DNA of 64,000 bases from DASXHD01 sp038239005 (GTDB lineage Bacteria > Myxococcota_A > Polyangia > Polyangiales > Polyangiaceae), in the NCBI GenBank assembly GCA_038239005.1, contig JBBSFE010000003.1:62001-126000 (forward strand), given 5' to 3'. Of the stretch, positions 16,198 through 24,523 are shown piece after piece. The position numbers and the translations under genes were made by a program. The notes under the pieces are model-generated. The model saw only the letters and a list, made by a program, of their open reading frames with translations, was not told where the DNA came from and did not search any database. Numbering within the stretch: position 1 is the stretch's first letter; every line of letters starts with the position of its first letter.

Positions 16198-19047
16198 ATG
16201 CGTTTTGCCGCTTTCGTGGGTCTCGCCAGTTTCGCCGTTCTTTCCGCTGCGTCATGCGGCCCGCCCGCAACCGTCGTCACGCCGCCCGTTGCGAGCGCGT
16301 CGGTGCAGAAGCCCGTGGTCGATGCCCCCCTTCCGCTCGACTCGCGCGTGAAGCGCGGCGTGCTCGCCAATGGGCTCACGTACTACGTGCTGCAGCACAA
16401 GAAGCCCGAGCATCGCGCGCAGGTGTGGCTCGCCGTGAACGCAGGCTCCGTGCTCGAAGACGACGATCAACGCGGGCTCGCGCACTTCGTCGAGCACATG
16501 GGCTTCAACGGCACGACGCACTTTCCGAAGCAAGCGCTCGTCGACTTCCTCGAGAAAAGCGGCGTCGCTTTCGGCGCCGACCTCAACGCGTACACGTCGT
16601 TCGACGAGACGGTCTACACGCTGCAAGTTCCGACCGACAAACCCGAGCTGCTCAACAAAGCGGTGAGCGTGCTTCGCGACTGGTCCGAAAACGTGACGTT
16701 CGATCCGGTCGAGGTGGAGAAAGAGCGCGGCGTCGTGCTCGAAGAGTGGCGGCTCGGGCGCGGTGCGGGCATGCGCCTCTTCGACAAGCAAGCGCCCGTG
16801 CTCTTCCACGGATCGAAATACGCCGACCGCATCACGATCGGAAAGCCCGAGATCATCAAGGGCGCGCCGCGCGACACGCTCATGCGGTTCTACAAAGATT
16901 GGTATCGGCCGAATCTGATGGCCGTCATCGCGGTGGGCGATTTCGATCCCGCGGAGATGGAAAACAAAATCAAAGAGCAGTTTTCGACGCTCAAAGCCGC
17001 GCCGCCGCAAGCGCGCGCGAGGCCCGCGGTGCAGGTGCCAGCGCATCCGACCGAGCTCGTGTCGATCGAAACCGATCCAGAAGCGACGCGCACCGAGGTG
17101 TCGATCACGACGAAGATGCCGCATCGCCCGCTCGCCACGACGGGTGACTATCGCCGCGCGATTTCGGAGCGCCTCTTCAACGCGATGCTCGGCGCGCGGC
17201 TCGACGAGATTCGTCGCAAGCCGAATGCGCCATTCTTGTTCGCAGGCTCGCACACCGGCGCGATGGTGCGCACCGAAGACATGTTCGCGCAGTCGGCCGC
17301 CGTGAAAGAGGGTGGCGTGCAAGAAGGGTTCAGCGCTCTCCTCGAAGAGATGCTGCGCGTCGAGCGACACGGGTTCGTCGCTTCCGAGCTCGAGCGCGCC
17401 AAGAGCGACGTGCTGCGTACGTTCGAGCAGGCCGTCAAGCAGCGCGACACCGAAGACGGGCGCGGGTTCGCGCGCGAGATCGTGCGCCACTTCCTTCAAG
17501 ACGAAGCGATGCCCGGTCCGGAGACGGAGCTCGCGCTCGTCACGAAGATGCTTCCGACGTTCACGCTCGACGAGCTCAATCGACTCGGCAAATCACTCGC
17601 CTCGGGGAGCCGCGTCGTGACCGTCACCGGGCCCTCGACGATGGCGAAGCCGACGGAGGCCGCGATCCTTGCAACGACGAAGACCGTCGAAGCGCGCGAC
17701 ATCAAACCGTACGACGACGGCGGACCTTCGGTGCCACTGATGACAGACAAGCCCACGCCCGGTCCCGTCGTTGCGACTCGCACGATCCCCGAGCTCGGCA
17801 TCACCGAGTGGACGCTCAAGAACGGCGTGCGCGTCGTCGTGAAGCCGACTGACTTCAAGAACGACGAAGTCCGCATGACCGCATTCGCGCCCGGCGGCAC
17901 GTCGCTCGCGCCCGACGCCGACTACGACACCGACAAATTCGCGGACACCATCGTCGGCCAAGGCGGCATCGGTGCATTCGACGCGACGGCGCTTCGCAAA
18001 GCCCTCGCCGGCAAAGTCGTTGGCGTGAGCGCGCGCATCGGAGAGCTCACCGAAGACGTCAGCGGCACGGCGTCGCCGAGCGATCTCGAGTCGATGTTCC
18101 AGCTCGTCCATCTCTCGTTTACCGCGCCGCGCCGCGACGAGCCCGCGTTCCAATCGTGGCGCGCACGCGAGCTCGATGCGGCCAAAAACAGGCGCCAATC
18201 ACCCGAAGGCGTCTTCCACGAAGACCTCGGGCTCTTCGCGACGCAAAACCATCGCCGGCGCCAGCCAACGACGCCCGAGATCGTCGAGAAGCTCGACCTC
18301 GACAAGGCATTTGCATTCTACAAGCAACGTTTTGCCGATGCGTCCGGGTTCACGTTCGTGTTCGTCGGCAACCTCGACCTCGAACGCACCAAGACGCTCG
18401 CCGAGACTTACCTCGGGTCGCTTCCATCGCTCCAGCGCAAGGACACATGGCATGACGTCAACGTGACGCGGCCACGCGGCGTCGCGAAGAAAGTCATCTT
18501 GAAAGGGTCGGAGCCGAAGGCTTCGGTCGTGCTCACGTTCCACGGCAACGAGACGTGGTCGCGCGACAACGACAACGACATGCGCATGCTCGGCGAAGTG
18601 CTCCACATTCGTTTGCGCGAAATTCTTCGCGAGGACATGGGCGGCGTCTATGGCGTGGGCGCGTCGGGCGCGGTCACGCGTCGCCCGAAGCAGCAGTTCA
18701 CGTTCACCGTGAGCTTCGGTTGCGCTCCCGAGAACGTCGACAAGCTCGAGAAGGCCACGTTCGACGAAATCAAAGCCATCCAGACGAACGGCATCGGGCC
18801 CGAATACATCGCCAAAGTGAAAGAGCTTCGGCGTCGCGCGCACGAGACGAACCTCAAAGAGAACACCTACTGGCTTCGCGAGCTCGAGCGCGCTTACACG
18901 TTCGGCGACGATCCGAAGCTCATCGTCGACTTCGATTCGCAGGTCGACAAGGTGACTTCCGATCGCATCAAAGCCGCCGCGAAGAAATATTTGTCGAGCA
19001 CGCAATACATCCTGGGCGAGCTCCGCCCTGAAGCGCACGCCCCGTAG
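16198..19047 (+). CDS. M16-family zinc metallopeptidase lipoprotein
   Basis: A 949-residue M16 (insulinase/pitrilysin) peptidase with two homologous halves, as in PqqL-type enzymes. The inverted zinc motif HFVEH is at residues 96-100, and the distal Glu is in the expected EKERGVVLEEW region. The second half lacks a zinc site, as normal. A signal peptide ends at lipobox SAASC (Cys 20), so it is likely a periplasmic-facing lipoprotein that degrades peptides. The C-terminal half has the typical RRAHETNLKENTYWL and YLSSTQYILGELRPE region. It abuts the opposite-strand GTPase gene with no spacer. Confidence 0.9.
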   Translation: MRFAAFVGLASFAVLSAASCGPPATVVTPPVASASVQKPVVDAPLPLDSRVKRGVLANGLTYYVLQHKKPEHRAQVWLAVNAGSVLEDDDQRGLAHFVEHMGFNGTTHFPKQALVDFLEKSGVAFGADLNAYTSFDETVYTLQVPTDKPELLNKAVSVLRDWSENVTFDPVEVEKERGVVLEEWRLGRGAGMRLFDKQAPVLFHGSKYADRITIGKPEIIKGAPRDTLMRFYKDWYRPNLMAVIAVGDFDPAEMENKIKEQFSTLKAAPPQARARPAVQVPAHPTELVSIETDPEATRTEVSITTKMPHRPLATTGDYRRAISERLFNAMLGARLDEIRRKPNAPFLFAGSHTGAMVRTEDMFAQSAAVKEGGVQEGFSALLEEMLRVERHGFVASELERAKSDVLRTFEQAVKQRDTEDGRGFAREIVRHFLQDEAMPGPETELALVTKMLPTFTLDELNRLGKSLASGSRVVTVTGPSTMAKPTEAAILATTKTVEARDIKPYDDGGPSVPLMTDKPTPGPVVATRTIPELGITEWTLKNGVRVVVKPTDFKNDEVRMTAFAPGGTSLAPDADYDTDKFADTIVGQGGIGAFDATALRKALAGKVVGVSARIGELTEDVSGTASPSDLESMFQLVHLSFTAPRRDEPAFQSWRARELDAAKNRRQSPEGVFHEDLGLFATQNHRRRQPTTPEIVEKLDLDKAFAFYKQRFADASGFTFVFVGNLDLERTKTLAETYLGSLPSLQRKDTWHDVNVTRPRGVAKKVILKGSEPKASVVLTFHGNETWSRDNDNDMRMLGEVLHIRLREILREDMGGVYGVGASGAVTRRPKQQFTFTVSFGCAPENVDKLEKATFDEIKAIQTNGIGPEYIAKVKELRRRAHETNLKENTYWLRELERAYTFGDDPKLIVDFDSQVDKVTSDRIKAAAKKYLSSTQYILGELRPEAHAP

Positions 19048-20268
19048 CTACTCGCGGGAGCGGCGCTCTTTGAAGATGCGGCGGGCCACGTCGATGGGCG
19101 CGCCATGGACGAAGTACGAACGCGCGGCGGCACCAATCGCGACGGTGCCAGCGAATGCGACCGCGCCCGAGATCGCGGAGCCCGCGCCCGGGAACACGAA
19201 TTTCGCGAGCGCGCGCGCGGCTTCGCGCAGCACGAACGCAGCGCCGATGTTCACGCCGAGCGACGACAAGAATTCTGCAGCGCTCTTCACGTCGAGCGGC
19301 CTGCCCGCGACGTACGCGATGCCCGCGACGAGCACGATCTGAAGTGACGTGATCGGGATCATGTCGGCGAGGGGAATGGGCACGATGCCAATGCCTGCGC
19401 ACAGCGCCGCCGTGACGTACGTGAGCTCTTGCGAGAGCTGGTCTTGAAGCGCGACGACACCGGTGACGCGCGCGAACGTTCCGCGACTTTGGTCGGGTAG
19501 CCTCGCGAATACGGCTCCTACGAGCTCGTCGGTGTGCCAGCGCTCGTCTGCGCGCGTCGCGCCCGACTCGTCGAAAGACATGTATGCCGAGATCGCGACG
19601 GTGGCCGCGAGCATCGGAGCGAGCTTGGGGCGGCTGCGAATGCGCTCGTCGATCGTGCGTTCGGCGAGCTGCACGTGACCCATTTTTTCGATGTCGTCGC
19701 CGAGCTTCGCGTTTTTGGGCTCGAGGAGATCGCAATGCGTGATGGCGCAAATGACGGCGGGCGTCTTTCGCGTCGTCCGCTCGACCATGCGCGCGATCTC
19801 TTCGAGCAAATCGAGATCGCGATCGATGGCGGAGTCGACGTCCATCGCGCGGACGACGAAGACGATGACGTCCGGTGGCTTGCGATCGACCTCGGCGGCG
19901 ATGGACGCGAGCGGCGTCTTTGCTTCGTCGGCCTCTGCGGGCTCGCCTCCTTCTTGGAGGCCACGCGTGTCGAGGATGGCGAGCGTGCCGCGCTCGCTCG
20001 TGAAGTCGTACCACTTGCCGCGACCCGTCTGCGCTTTGACGTGGCCGACGTCGGCGATCTTTTTTCCGAATAGCGCGTTGATGAGCGATGACTTTCCGGA
20101 GCCACGACGCCCGACGAGCAAGAGCGCGGGCGGGCGACTCTCGAGGAGCGTCGCGCGAAGTGTGGCGATGCGATGGCGAAGGTTCTTCACGGCGTCGGAC
20201 GGCATCAGCTCGAGGAGCTGCTCGAGCCGGCGAATGGTTTCCGCAATTGGCGCTCGCGGGTCATCCAT
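19048..20268 (-). CDS. Dynamin/Era-like GTPase with C-terminal membrane region (DUF697/YcjF-like)
   Basis: A 406-residue GTPase. The P-loop is GRRGSGKSS at residues 53-61, the G3 box is ILDTRGLQEG, and the G4 box is THCDL, a variant of the NKxD or TKxD motif. The last 150 residues contain several long Ala/Gly-rich hydrophobic helices (LCAGIGIVPIPLADMIPI, IVLVAGIAYVAG), as in DUF697 proteins that sit on the inner membrane. The substrate or partner is unknown. It overlaps nothing but abuts the M16 gene stop to stop, and lies three bases downstream of the thiO stop on the same strand with the ATG at 20268. Confidence 0.85.
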   Translation of the reverse strand: MDDPRAPIAETIRRLEQLLELMPSDAVKNLRHRIATLRATLLESRPPALLLVGRRGSGKSSLINALFGKKIADVGHVKAQTGRGKWYDFTSERGTLAILDTRGLQEGGEPAEADEAKTPLASIAAEVDRKPPDVIVFVVRAMDVDSAIDRDLDLLEEIARMVERTTRKTPAVICAITHCDLLEPKNAKLGDDIEKMGHVQLAERTIDERIRSRPKLAPMLAATVAISAYMSFDESGATRADERWHTDELVGAVFARLPDQSRGTFARVTGVVALQDQLSQELTYVTAALCAGIGIVPIPLADMIPITSLQIVLVAGIAYVAGRPLDVKSAAEFLSSLGVNIGAAFVLREAARALAKFVFPGAGSAISGAVAFAGTVAIGAAARSYFVHGAPIDVARRIFKERRSRE

Positions 20269-20271
20269 GCA

Positions 20272-21324
20272 TCACGAATGTAAGACGGCTTCCGCAACGC
20301 GCTCGCCCGTTTCGCGCGACAGCAAAATTCCGTTTCGATGATGCCCCGTCGCCAGGAAAAGCCCCGAAAGCGGCGAGGCGCCGATGAGCGGGGCGCTCGC
20401 AAATGGGCGAAAGCTCGACCACGCCGGTCCCACTTGGGCCTCCCCGAGCGACGGGACGAGCGCGATCACTTTCGTGAGGATCGACGCGAGCCCCGAGGCG
20501 GTGACCTCGCGCCGGAACCCTGCGAGCTCCATCGTCGAACCGCACACGACGCGCCCATCGCCGCGTGGCACGACGTAACCGCCATCGCCTACGACGATCG
20601 TGCGCACGTGCGGAGGTCGCTCGTCGAGCTGCACGAGCTGACCGCGCATCGGTTTGACCTCGGGGACCGAGGCCGGCACGCCCGGCAAGAGCGACGACCA
20701 CGAACCTGCTGCGAGAACGATCGCGTCTGCGCGAAGCTCGCCGTCTTCGAGACGCACGCCTACGCAGCGATCACGTTCGACAATCAAGGAGCGCACGGTC
20801 ACGCCCGATCGGATCGACAAACGTGGCCGCCTCGCGACGGCCGCGACGAGCGCTCTCAAGAGAAGCGGCGGCTCGACTTGAGACTCTTCGGCGAAATGCG
20901 CAGCGGCCACCACGCGATCGGCGAGCGCCGGCTCGATCTCTCGTGCGCCCTTTCCGTCGACCAGCTCGGCGGAGAGGCCGGCGCGCTTTTGCCACGCGAC
21001 GCGTGCCGCGACGGCCTCGGCAGCACGGTCGTCGAGCGCGATTTCGAGCGCGCCCGATTGCTTGTATCCTACATCTATCCCGGTCTCGGACCTGAGGATT
21101 TCAGCCCATTCCGCGTGACGAGCACGTGCGCGACGAAAGAGCTCGAGCTCTTCGCCGGGCCCAGCGCTTTCGAGCTGTGCGCCAAGAATGCCCGCTGCCG
21201 CGCTCGATGCTTCGGCGCCCGGAACCGCGCGTTCGAGCACGACGACGTCTGCCGCGCCGCGGTCGGAGAGTGCGAGCGCGGTCGCGCAACCCATCACGCC
21301 GGCACCGATGACACAGACGCGCAT
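20272..21324 (-). CDS. thiO: Glycine oxidase ThiO-type FAD-dependent oxidase
   Basis: A 350-residue DAO-family flavoenzyme. It starts at the ATG that begins the dinucleotide-binding fold MRVCVIGAGVMGCATALAL (GxGxxG at residues 7-12) and ends with the FAD-contact region SGLFLATGHHRNGILLS. ThiO makes dehydroglycine for the thiazole ring of thiamine; no other thiamine gene is nearby, so a related D-amino acid or sarcosine-type oxidase is possible. An open frame continues upstream to 21393, but that would run into the DUF2330 gene on the other strand; starting at 21324 leaves a 25-base divergent gap. Confidence 0.85.
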   Translation of the reverse strand: MRVCVIGAGVMGCATALALSDRGAADVVVLERAVPGAEASSAAAGILGAQLESAGPGEELELFRRARARHAEWAEILRSETGIDVGYKQSGALEIALDDRAAEAVAARVAWQKRAGLSAELVDGKGAREIEPALADRVVAAAHFAEESQVEPPLLLRALVAAVARRPRLSIRSGVTVRSLIVERDRCVGVRLEDGELRADAIVLAAGSWSSLLPGVPASVPEVKPMRGQLVQLDERPPHVRTIVVGDGGYVVPRGDGRVVCGSTMELAGFRREVTASGLASILTKVIALVPSLGEAQVGPAWSSFRPFASAPLIGASPLSGLFLATGHHRNGILLSRETGERVAEAVLHS

Positions 21325-21349
21325 GGTGCGATGGTAGCATCGGGCCCGC

Positions 21350-22930
21350 ATGCGAAAGTTTTCGATCGCCACAGCGCTCGCGGCCGCGCTCATCTCCGCA
21401 CCGGCGGCGGCGTTCTGCGGGTTCTACGTCTCCGATAGCGGGCAGGGTCTCTACAACAACGCGACGCAAGTCGCGATCATGCGCGACGGCACACGCACGG
21501 TGCTCTCGATGCAGAACAACTACGAGGGGCCACCCGATCGTTTTGCGATGGTGATTCCCGTACCGTCGGTGCTCCAAAAAGAAAACGTGAAGACGCTGCC
21601 TCGCGATCTCTTCACGCGCCTCGAGCAGCTCGATGCGCCACGGCTCGTCGAATATTGGGAGCAAGACCCTTGTGCGGAGCGCGCGCAAGAAGCGATGGCC
21701 GCCAAAGGCGCCATCGGAACGGGCAGCGGGTTCGGCAACGGGCACGGCCGCTTGGGTGGGGCCTTCGGCGTCACGGTCGAAGCGCAGTTCACCGTCGGCG
21801 AGTACGAGATCGTCATCCTCAGCGCGGAAGATTCGGGCGGCCTCGACGCCTGGCTGCGTCACGAAAAATATCACATCCCCGAAAACGCCGAGCCGTTCCT
21901 CCGGCCGTACGTCGAGCACGGGTCCAAATTTTTCGTCGCCAAAGTCGACCCGACCAAAGTCGTCTTCGAGCACGGGAGCGCAGCGCTCTCGCCGCTGCGT
22001 TTTTATTACGACACCGAGCAGTTCACGCTCCCGATTCGGCTCGGGCTTCTCAACGCCAAGGATCAACAAGATCTGATCATTCACGTTCTCGCGAAGGCCC
22101 AGCGCTACGAGGCGGCGAACTACGAGAACGTCGCCATCCCGACGAACCTCGACGTCGACGAGAGCGCGAAGGGCAACTTCGCACCCGTGTATAATGCACT
22201 CTTCGACGACACCGTTCGCGAGCACCCACGCGCGGTCGTCACGGAGTACGCGTGGGATGCGAGCACGTGCGATCCGTGTCCGGGGCCCGCGCTTTCGTAC
22301 GCAGACATCGCAACGCTCGGCGCCGATGTCGCGCCTTCGGTCACGGCGCAAACGCAAACCGGCGCAGCGGGCGCACCATCCATGCGTCGCGGATGGCGCG
22401 GAAGTGGTGGTGGCTGGGTGCTCACGCGCCTTCACGCGCGTTACGGCAAAAACACGCTCGGCGACGATCTCGTGTTTCGCGCCGCGCCGCCGATCGTGGG
22501 CGGCCGGGAAATCATGGCGTTTGGTGCATCGCTCGAGCGAACGCCTACGCCATCGTCGTTCAACAATTTCCAAGCGCGGTACGCCATTCGTCACGCGTGG
22601 ACCGGCGCGATGGCGTGCGAGCATCCCGTGCGCGGCATTTGGGGAGGGCCCCCACAAGGCCAAGCTTCCGAGTCGCCGCGCGCAGCCACGCAGCTCGCGT
22701 TCGCAGATCGCGGCACGTCGAAGCTCTCGTCGTTCGTCGGCTACCACGCAGCATCGGCCGCACCGAGCTCGTCCGTGGCCGCGGCGCCTTCCGCGCTTCC
22801 GACGTCACCGACCGCGCCGGCCAAGAGTGGATGCGGCTGTGGTGTTGCAACGCGCACGACGCCCGCGCCGATCACGTTTGCGTCTGCCTCACTCTTGCTC
22901 TTCTGGATCCTTCGCCGCAATCGCCCGTAA
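21350..22930 (+). CDS. DUF2330 secreted protein with MYXO-CTERM-like tail (copy A)
   Basis: A 526-residue DUF2330 protein. A signal peptide (SIATALAAALISAPAAA) is followed at once by the family start FCGFYVSDSG, and the conserved NNYEGPPDRFAMVIPVP and RLVEYWEQDPC are present. The C-terminus has a Cys cluster (SGCGCGVA), a hydrophobic stretch and basic residues (WILRRNRP), the layout of MYXO-CTERM sorting tails that are cut and anchored on the cell surface. The domain function is not established. It is a tandem paralogue of the next gene, 9 bases away, with long identical blocks, pointing to duplication. It is transcribed divergently from thiO. Confidence 0.85.
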   Translation: MRKFSIATALAAALISAPAAAFCGFYVSDSGQGLYNNATQVAIMRDGTRTVLSMQNNYEGPPDRFAMVIPVPSVLQKENVKTLPRDLFTRLEQLDAPRLVEYWEQDPCAERAQEAMAAKGAIGTGSGFGNGHGRLGGAFGVTVEAQFTVGEYEIVILSAEDSGGLDAWLRHEKYHIPENAEPFLRPYVEHGSKFFVAKVDPTKVVFEHGSAALSPLRFYYDTEQFTLPIRLGLLNAKDQQDLIIHVLAKAQRYEAANYENVAIPTNLDVDESAKGNFAPVYNALFDDTVREHPRAVVTEYAWDASTCDPCPGPALSYADIATLGADVAPSVTAQTQTGAAGAPSMRRGWRGSGGGWVLTRLHARYGKNTLGDDLVFRAAPPIVGGREIMAFGASLERTPTPSSFNNFQARYAIRHAWTGAMACEHPVRGIWGGPPQGQASESPRAATQLAFADRGTSKLSSFVGYHAASAAPSSSVAAAPSALPTSPTAPAKSGCGCGVATRTTPAPITFASASLLLFWILRRNRP

Positions 22931-22939
22931 AGGAGCTTC

Positions 22940-24523
22940 ATGCGCCGTATCGCCATTGCCATGTCTCTCGTCGTTCCGCTCTCCGTGAGCCTCGTTGCAC
23001 CCGCCGCTCATGCTTTTTGCGGCTTTTACGTTTCCGACAGCGGAAAGCAGCTCGTCAACAACGCGACGCAGGTCGCGCTCATGCGCGAGGGCACGCGCAC
23101 CGTTCTCTCGATGCAGAACAACTACGAAGGGCCTCCCGAGCGATTCGCGATGGTCGTGCCCGTGCCGGTCGTCCTCCAAAAAGAGAACGTGAAGACGCTT
23201 CCGCGCGAGCTCTTCGACAAGCTCGAGCAGCTCGATGCGCCACGCCTCGTCGAATATTGGGAGCAGGACCCATGCGCCGCCGGCCTGGACGACCACGAAG
23301 AAACCAAGAAGGCGCAGTCACCCGCGATGGCCGGCGCAGCGAGGGCCGACAGCGCCGCGCAAAACCTCGGCGTGAAAGTCGAAGCGCAGTTCGCCGTCGG
23401 CGAATACGAGATCGTGATCTTGAGCGCAGAAAATTCTGGCGGCCTCGACACGTGGCTGCGCCAAGAGCACTACAACGTGCCGCCGGGCGCCGAGCCCTAT
23501 CTCCGCCCCTACGTCGCCGAGGGGTCGCGGTTCTTCGTCGCGAAGGTCGACCCGGCGCGCGTGAAGTTCGAGCACGGGCAAGCTGCGCTGTCGCCGATTC
23601 GATTCTATTACGACAGCGTCGACTTCAAGTTGCCGGTGCGCCTCGGTCTCATCAACTCGGGCGGCAAGCAAGATCTCATCGTGCACCTTCTCGCGCGCGG
23701 CAAACGCTACGAGGTCGCCAACTACCCGAACGTCACGATCCCGACGAACCTCGACGTCAGCAACGCCACGAAGCAGGAATTTGGCTCGTTCTACGCGAGC
23801 CTTTACGACGAGACGCTGAAGAAAAATCCGGGCGCCGTCGTCACCGAATATTCGTGGGACGCAAGCTCGTGCGATCCGTGTCCGGGGCCCGCGCTCTACG
23901 CGCAAGACTTCGCGACGCTCGGCGATGACGCCATGCCGCACGATCAGCAGCAGCAACAAGCCATGGGCCGCGGCTTCTTCGGCGGCTTCACGCTCACGCG
24001 CATTCACGCGCGCTACGACAAGCAAACGCTCGGCGCAGATCTCGTGTTTCGCGCCGCGCCCGCGATCGTTGGCGGTCGCGAGTTCTACGCGCAAAGCGGC
24101 GGTATCGAGCACGGCGCGGTCGCGGCGTCGTACAACAACTTCCAGGCGCGCTACGTGATTCGCCACGCGTGGGAAGGCGAGATCAAGTGTGAGCATCCGC
24201 ATCGCGGGATTTGGGGCGGGCCACCAACGGGCGTGCCGCACGATCAACCGAAGTCGGCGACGAATCTCGCGTTCGCAAAACGTGATGCGTTCCAGCTCTC
24301 GTCGTTCGTCACCACCGACGTGCCCGAAATTGGTTTCTTGAAGAACGCACCTCCCGCGCTGGTGACGACGAGCACGGCCGCTGGAGCATCATCGGCGGCG
24401 CCGTCGAAAGCCGCATCGGGCGGATGCGCGGGATGCGCGACCGCAAACGACAGCTCACCCGCAGCGGCGGCGGTGCTCGCGCCTCTCGCCATCTTCCTCG
24501 TGCGACGTCGTCGCCGCGCATGA
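22940..24523 (+). CDS. DUF2330 secreted protein with MYXO-CTERM-like tail (copy B)
   Basis: A 527-residue paralogue of the preceding gene, with the same signal peptide plus FCGFYVSDSGK start, the same NNYEGPPERFAMVVPVP and EYWEQDPCA blocks, and the shared mid-protein YSWDASSCDPCPGPAL. Copies differ in a Gly-rich or Gln-rich linker (here HDQQQQQAMG). The tail (GGCAGCATA, hydrophobic stretch, FLVRRRRRA) again fits MYXO-CTERM sorting. Its stop overlaps the ATG of the pentaheme cytochrome gene (ATGA at 24520-24523), so translation is coupled. The coupling links DUF2330 to extracytoplasmic electron transfer or to a surface complex, which is inference. Confidence 0.85.
   Translation: MRRIAIAMSLVVPLSVSLVAPAAHAFCGFYVSDSGKQLVNNATQVALMREGTRTVLSMQNNYEGPPERFAMVVPVPVVLQKENVKTLPRELFDKLEQLDAPRLVEYWEQDPCAAGLDDHEETKKAQSPAMAGAARADSAAQNLGVKVEAQFAVGEYEIVILSAENSGGLDTWLRQEHYNVPPGAEPYLRPYVAEGSRFFVAKVDPARVKFEHGQAALSPIRFYYDSVDFKLPVRLGLINSGGKQDLIVHLLARGKRYEVANYPNVTIPTNLDVSNATKQEFGSFYASLYDETLKKNPGAVVTEYSWDASSCDPCPGPALYAQDFATLGDDAMPHDQQQQQAMGRGFFGGFTLTRIHARYDKQTLGADLVFRAAPAIVGGREFYAQSGGIEHGAVAASYNNFQARYVIRHAWEGEIKCEHPHRGIWGGPPTGVPHDQPKSATNLAFAKRDAFQLSSFVTTDVPEIGFLKNAPPALVTTSTAAGASSAAPSKAASGGCAGCATANDSSPAAAAVLAPLAIFLVRRRRRA

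Noticed and set aside
21101..22747. 548-residue minus-strand open frame
   Set aside because: It lies opposite the DUF2330 gene and its low-complexity Arg/Glu content is typical of shadow frames.
22252..23928. 558-residue plus-strand open frame
   Set aside because: It overlaps both DUF2330 genes in another frame and crosses their boundary, so it cannot be real if they are.
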